From positions 3,319,661-3,383,660 of the forward strand of contig CM045735.1 in NCBI GenBank assembly GCA_024760905.1: 64,000 nt of DNA, read 5' to 3'. The position numbers were made by a program, and so were the translations under genes. Positions 61,959-64,000 of the stretch are shown here, in pieces. The notes beneath the pieces were generated by a model that was given only the letters and a program-made list of their open reading frames with translations, was not told the DNA's origin and made no database searches. Source of the DNA: Plotosus lineatus (Eukaryota > Chordata > Actinopteri > Siluriformes > Plotosidae). Positions within the stretch are counted from its first letter, which is position 1; every line of letters begins with the position of its first letter.

Positions 61959-63204
61959 GCATACAAAACCACACTCATACACACACACACAGTCTAAATA
62001 CTTCATTTCCTGTAATAAGGAGCCACGTTGGGGTTTACGGTACAGAGATGTGAAAACTTTTGATGAATAAAAAAACGTCACAATCCAAAAAGAAAACGCC
62101 TAATTCTAAAATAACAGACTTACCTGAGCCGTGCCGTCATAACAGACCGTAACCAGGTGAGCGTCGTGGTGCGGACTCCACGACAAACCCGTGATTTTAT
62201 TGGTGTGACCAGACAAAGTGCGGAAAGCTTCAGTCACCAGGATCGGGTTCTCGGACGGGTTCTCTTTATTAAAACAATCAGAAATCAATAAATAAATAAA
62301 TAAATAAACAAACAACCTGGAATGTCTAACTATTTTTGTTTACAGTTTTGAGACACTACAATATTAATATGTTTTAAATATAAACAAATAAAAAACAAAA
62401 TGTATGTAAAAATAAAAAGATAAAATATATGTTTTTTAATTATAATATATTCTATAAATATGTATTTTATTTTCTATATAAAGACAAAACATTTCTCGGG
62501 ACACGTGGAGCGTGAAGCCTATTATAACAAGTTCTATGTGAAATGAGGTGCACCCTGAACAAACCATTACAGAGTCAACACACGCTGAATTTGAAACAGA
62601 TAATTAACCCAATGTGCATATGTTTGGACTGTGTGAGGAAACCAGAGGACCCAGAGGAAACCCATGCAAGCACGGGCAGGACATGTAAAGCACACGGATA
62701 TGCCCCCGCCGAGCCTGAGTTTTCAACCCGGTACCTTCTTGCTGTGATGCAGATGTGCTAACCACTACACCACTATGCTAATAGAAAAAAACATTACACT
62801 CAGGGGGTTAAATTTTTGTTTTTAAAGTGAATATAAATATGTATTATGTAAATACTAATATGGACCACATGCACGTTAATGTGTGTTGCTGCTCTGACTC
62901 GCCCTCTTGTGGACACACTGCGTAATGACAACTCCAACCAAGAATTAATCAAAACATCAAACCCACTGTCCATGTATTTTTTTTTTTCAAATTGTTACTT
63001 ATTGTATGTAGTAAAATCTCACCGATAGCGCCACGTAGATCGTGGACGTAGACGAGGGCGTTGCTGGAGCCTGAGGCGAGCAGGAAGTGCAGCTCAGGCT
63101 GGGTGGAGTGCTGATGGTGCCAGCGTAGTGTGTTGATCATTTTATGATGTTGTTGCACGGTGCACAGAAGTTTCAGGTCAGGAGCCTTGTACACGTCTAT
63201 CGAG
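48486..63204 (-). CDS. gemin5: gemin5, 5'-partial, 16 exons
   Basis: Gemin5 recognises snRNAs for the SMN complex and also binds ribosomes and modulates translation (family knowledge). Exons from 5' to 3' on the minus strand: 63023-63204, 62124-62263, 60894-61065, 60543-60764, 60338-60439, 60133-60255, 57514-57609, 55059-55196, 54213-54360, 54003-54122, 50667-50877, 50295-50549, 49974-50136, 49484-49874, 49066-49156, 48486-48650. All phases are consistent, giving 905 residues plus stop. Content: last blades of the WD40 propellers ([51 protein letters not shown]), a Lys/Glu-rich linker, [15 protein letters not shown], a TPR-like dimerisation module ([11 protein letters not shown] to ALRCAKDL) and the C-terminal RNA-binding part ending [12 protein letters not shown]. 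Human GEMIN5 has about 1,508 residues; roughly the first 600, with most of the propellers, lie beyond the window. Confidence 0.93.
48990..49057. repeat. (CT)n(CA)n tract next to gemin5 exon 15 donor
   Basis: About 9 CT units then about 24 CA units on the plus strand, i.e. TG then AG repeats in the gemin5 pre-mRNA sense. Confidence 0.95.
49066..49156 (-). CDS. gemin5: gemin5 window exon 15
   Basis: Acceptor ctctcag, donor gtaagt at 49065-49060. Reads [20 protein letters not shown] then HIK, matching [23 protein letters not shown]. The donor is followed within three bases by a long (TG)n tract on the transcribed strand. Confidence 0.9.
49189..49440 (+). mobile_element. SINE-like repeat (family B) with A-tail expansion
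   Basis: CGAACCGCTTAATCCTAATT, GGTTGCGGGGAAGCTGGTGC, CAGCCGACTCTGCGAGGGAA; a pure A run of about 33 bases at 49319-49351; then TTCACAAGTTTCCTCTCACA. Lies in the intron between gemin5 exons 14 and 15. Confidence 0.65.
49484..49874 (-). CDS. gemin5: gemin5 window exon 14: RNA-binding region
   Basis: Acceptor tttgcag, donor gtaagc. Reads [37 protein letters not shown] and [37 protein letters not shown] and [20 protein letters not shown] are the human counterparts (RBS1 region). Confidence 0.93.
49974..50136 (-). CDS. gemin5: gemin5 window exon 13
   Basis: Acceptor ctgcag, donor gtaaaa followed by a long A run on the transcribed strand (plus-strand T at 49949-49970). Reads [20 protein letters not shown] and [12 protein letters not shown]. 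Confidence 0.92.
50295..50549 (-). CDS. gemin5: gemin5 window exon 12
   Basis: Acceptor ctctcag, donor gtatcc; 85 codons. Reads [36 protein letters not shown] and ATANAPVKQ, matching GQRLVFCLLELLSRHL, VTAVWKSIFSLDTPEQ and ATNNTPAKQ. Confidence 0.93.
50667..50877 (-). CDS. gemin5: gemin5 window exon 11: end of TPR-like module
   Basis: Acceptor ccccag, donor gtcagt. Reads [37 protein letters not shown] and [20 protein letters not shown]. Phase fits only the acceptor at 50878-50880 (cag), not the nearer gccgcag. Confidence 0.94.
50878..51649 (-). other. gemin5 intron, no gene seen
   Basis: Non-coding region between the LINE remnant and exon 11. No recognised repeat. Confidence 0.5.
51650..53915 (-). 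mobile_element. RTE-type LINE, long degraded copy in gemin5 intron
   Basis: Same strand as gemin5. From 5' to 3': endonuclease start [19 protein letters not shown] and [20 protein letters not shown] with an internal deletion between them; linker [11 protein letters not shown]; reverse transcriptase with [61 protein letters not shown] and [13 protein letters not shown]; then [20 protein letters not shown]. Several frameshifts. Similarity stops at LEVA (about 51650), so the 3' tail is missing although other copies keep only that part. Plus-strand frames over it are antisense shadows. Confidence 0.85.
54003..54122 (-). CDS. gemin5: gemin5 window exon 10: TPR-like module
   Basis: Acceptor caacag, donor gtgagc. 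Reads [20 protein letters not shown] then [20 protein letters not shown], matching [20 protein letters not shown] of human GEMIN5. Confidence 0.95.
54213..54360 (-). CDS. gemin5: gemin5 window exon 9: TPR-like module
   Basis: Acceptor ttttag, donor gtgaag. Reads [20 protein letters not shown] then [20 protein letters not shown], matching [20 protein letters not shown]. Confidence 0.95.
54361..55058 (-). other. gemin5 intron with dispersed repeat
   Basis: Two tandemly placed copies of the CCTTGAAA...GGTCAAGGTG repeat at about 54403-54520 and 54565-54720. No exon. Confidence 0.5.
55059..55196 (-). CDS. gemin5: gemin5 window exon 8: TPR-like module
   Basis: Acceptor gtgcag, donor gtgaga. Reads [20 protein letters not shown] then [11 protein letters not shown], matching [27 protein letters not shown] (split). 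Confidence 0.94.
55249..55973 (-). mobile_element. pogo-like DNA transposon, internally deleted
   Basis: Ends ACCGTATTTTCCGGACTATA (55250 on) and CTTGTAGTCCGGAAAATACG-GTA, inverted over about 20 bases, plus sub-terminal AAGTCGCACTGGACTATAAG. A minus-strand frame at about 55571-55745 reads [20 protein letters not shown] then [19 protein letters not shown], a Brinker-type helix-turn-helix as in some pogo/POGK transposases (family knowledge). The catalytic part is absent. Confidence 0.75.
55974..57513 (-). other. gemin5 intron, no gene seen
   Basis: Non-coding. No recognised repeat family and no coding frame with homology. Confidence 0.5.
57514..57609 (-). CDS. gemin5: gemin5 window exon 7: start of TPR-like module
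   Basis: Acceptor tttcag, donor gtaata. Reads [20 protein letters not shown], matching FHLGLFTDRATLYRM. Confidence 0.94.
57610..58647 (-). other. gemin5 intron, 3' part
   Basis: No exon seen. 58133-58330 is one copy of a dispersed repeat (CCTTGAAACAAGGTCACGGT, ACATGGTGATCCAACATC) also found at about 54403-54520 and 54565-54720. Confidence 0.5.
58648..59570 (+). mobile_element. MITE family 1, full-length copy (923 bp)
   Basis: Starts TACAGTGGTATATTAAGTTA and ends CAGTCAAGATACCACTGTA. Interior landmarks CGACTATAAATAGTGTTTAC and GGAGGGGCTTGGAACGGATG. Lies in a gemin5 intron. Confidence 0.8.
59664..59930 (+). mobile_element. SINE-like repeat (family B)
   Basis: GCTCGGAGTCTATCTCAGCT, GGCGAAGGTGGAGTACATCC, CCAATTAGCCTAATGCACAC and the ACCCAGGACCTT end match family B. 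Confidence 0.65.
60133..60255 (-). CDS. gemin5: gemin5 window exon 6
   Basis: Acceptor tttcag, donor gtcaga. Reads [20 protein letters not shown] then [18 protein letters not shown], matching [20 protein letters not shown] and EELHQDC. Confidence 0.94.
60338..60439 (-). CDS. gemin5: gemin5 window exon 5: short linker exon
   Basis: Acceptor gttcag, weak donor gttggt. Reads [20 protein letters not shown] then [13 protein letters not shown], resembling [20 protein letters not shown] of human GEMIN5. Phase fits both neighbours; the donor is the weakest in the gene. Confidence 0.78.
60543..60764 (-). CDS. gemin5: gemin5 window exon 4: Lys/Glu-rich linker
   Basis: Acceptor cacacag, donor gtagca. 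Reads [20 protein letters not shown], then [18 protein letters not shown]. Matches the human GKKSIELEKKRL and KPKKKKK linker in character. The start is set by phase: only the acceptor at 60765-60767 keeps frame with exon 3. Confidence 0.85.
60894..61065 (-). CDS. gemin5: gemin5 window exon 3: last WD40 blade
   Basis: Acceptor ctgcag, donor gtaagt. Reads [36 protein letters not shown] and then VKPPK. Follows a (TG)n tract on the transcribed strand (plus-strand CA at 61094-61126). Confidence 0.95.
61131..61845. mobile_element. Foldback element in gemin5 intron
   Basis: Two arms, about 61324-61440 and 61605-61747, are inverted copies (AAAGCTGAGAGCCAATCCTT on the left, AAGGATTGGCTCTCAGCTTT on the right; about 85-90 percent alike), with a loop of about 165 bases. 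Outer sequence TTGTCGACTTACGACC and GAATTACGACATACGAGAAC suggests a larger MITE of the same style as families 1-3. Confidence 0.75.
61846..61993. repeat. Mixed (CA)n/(TA)n microsatellite
   Basis: Alternating CA, TA and TACA blocks directly after the foldback element. Smaller CA tracts lie at 61094-61126 and 63592-63622. Confidence 0.9.
62124..62263 (-). CDS. gemin5: gemin5 window exon 2: WD40 blade
   Basis: Acceptor aataaag, donor gtaagt. Reads [20 protein letters not shown] and YDGTAQ, a canonical GH...WSP...DGT WD repeat. Confidence 0.95.
62264..63022 (-). other. gemin5 intron with SINE remnant
   Basis: 62540-62785 is a family B SINE (TGAGGTGCACCCTGAACAAA, GGACCCAGAGGAAACCCATG, TGCTAACCACTACACCACTA). 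The rest is AT-rich. Confidence 0.6.
63023..63204 (-). CDS. gemin5: gemin5 window exon 1: WD40 blade
   Basis: Acceptor ctgcag (complement of 63205-63210), donor gtgaga. Reads [40 protein letters not shown] and [10 protein letters not shown], matching IPNLKLICTIQQHHK and SWHHEHGSQPEL of human GEMIN5. Confidence 0.95.
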
Positions 63205-63588
63205 CTGCAGAAAGGAACAGATTTGTGTTTGCATGGACTGAAGAAGCCCAGGAATTTAAAGGAGAGTGATTTTTTTAAACGTAATTTAGTACATTGTGAA
63301 CGTCGAGAGTTGAGGCTATGAATTATATATAGATATAAACCACCCCCCAAACAAACCCATCTGATTTCTACTATTACTGATAAAACGGAAACTCAGGCTG
63401 GTGCAGTGATTATCACGTGCGCCTCACAGCAACAAGGTCCTGGGTTTGAGTCCCAGACTCGACAAAGGTGTTTCTCCACAGAATTTGCTGGGTTTCTTCT
63501 GGGATCTTGGTTTTCTCCTGTAGTCCAAAAACATGCAGAACCCTGCACCCTGAAGTGCTCCCTGAACAGCTCATCAGTCCATCCGTGG

Positions 63589-63624
<36 letters not shown>

Positions 63625-64000
63625 CCCGGGGGTGATTTGGAACGCGAGTAGAGTGCATGTTTTTGAACTGTAGGAGAAAACCGGAGAACCAGAAGGAAAC
63701 CCATGCGAACACGAGAAGGACATAAAAACACCACACAGAAACTCCTTCGGTGAGCCTGGGACTCGAACCCAGGACCTATTGTGAGGTAGATCTGAAGCTG
63801 GTGTCGCATCATAAATTATATGGATTACATCATATTGTTCTTCCCAATTTATTCGTATCCAATTCCCACCCATAAGGTTTTACCACCACCGACCAGGGAG
63901 GGGCTAAAGCATGCAAACACCCCCCTCCAGGACATGCAATGCTAGCCACCTGCCTCTTTTTGAACTGCAGGACAATGCATATTTGGGGCGAATCAAACAC
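63205..64000 (-). other. gemin5 intron (continues beyond window)
   Basis: Apart from the SINE, no exon resembling the preceding GEMIN5 segment is visible to the window edge. Confidence 0.55.
63395..63780 (+). mobile_element. SINE-like repeat (family B) with CA tract
   Basis: Head CTGGTGCAGTGATTATCACG and GGTTTGAGTCC, then TGCACCCTGAAGTGCTCCCT, a CA run and GAACCAGAAGGAAACCCATG, ending GGGACTCGAACCCAGGACCT. Long frames across it on the minus strand are spurious. Confidence 0.65.

Noticed and set aside
1..64000. CRISPR arrays, operons, phage or bacterial defence systems
   Set aside because: Nothing resembling them; regular repeats are eukaryotic microsatellites and interspersed elements, and all genes are spliced.

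Overview
The window is chromosomal DNA of a ray-finned fish, most likely a teleost. It holds spliced vertebrate genes with GT-AG introns, abundant CA/TA/CT microsatellites, Tc1-, piggyBac- and pogo-type DNA transposons, an RTE-type LINE and several tRNA-derived SINE families. I recognise no bacterial, viral or CRISPR features. Species cannot be fixed from the sequence.  Layout. (1) 1-27,690, plus strand: the 3' part of the Hippo-pathway scaffold gene wwc1 (KIBRA). 21 exons run from the second WW domain to the C-terminal ADDV. The exon for the first WW domain lies upstream. (2) 27.7-34.1 kb: intergenic DNA with repeats and no recognisable gene. (3) 34.1-45.7 kb, plus strand: a complete cnot8 (CAF1-type deadenylase of CCR4-NOT). 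A putative non-coding first exon and ETS-like promoter motif are followed by six coding exons encoding 285 residues with all DEDD catalytic residues. (4) 45.7-48.4 kb: short repeat-filled intergenic DNA between convergent genes. (5) 48.4-63.2 kb, minus strand: the 3' two thirds of gemin5 (SMN-complex snRNA-binding protein). 16 exons run from the second WD40 propeller through the lysine-rich linker, TPR-like dimerisation module and C-terminal RNA-binding part. Its 5' end lies beyond 64,000.  The three genes are housekeeping or regulatory and do not form one pathway: wwc1 acts in Hippo signalling and polarity, cnot8 in mRNA deadenylation, gemin5 in snRNP assembly and translation. All splice phases match from exon to exon in the three models, which is the main support for the boundaries.  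The introns and spacers are a dense transposon record. A roughly 0.7-1.0 kb inverted-repeat MITE family occurs at least eight times. One copy carries a 5'-truncated RTE insertion with a 15-bp target duplication. Another carries a 1.1-kb element with piggyBac-like CCCTAG ends at a TTAA site. A tRNA-SINE family shares its 3' tail with the RTE LINE, as expected if the LINE mobilises it. There are also a decayed Tc1 transposase, a hAT C-terminal remnant, two pogo/Tigger-type fragments and two large foldback repeats. I found no convincing previously undescribed biological system. The most useful leads are the repeat-shaped splice sites and the nested or partnered mobile elements.
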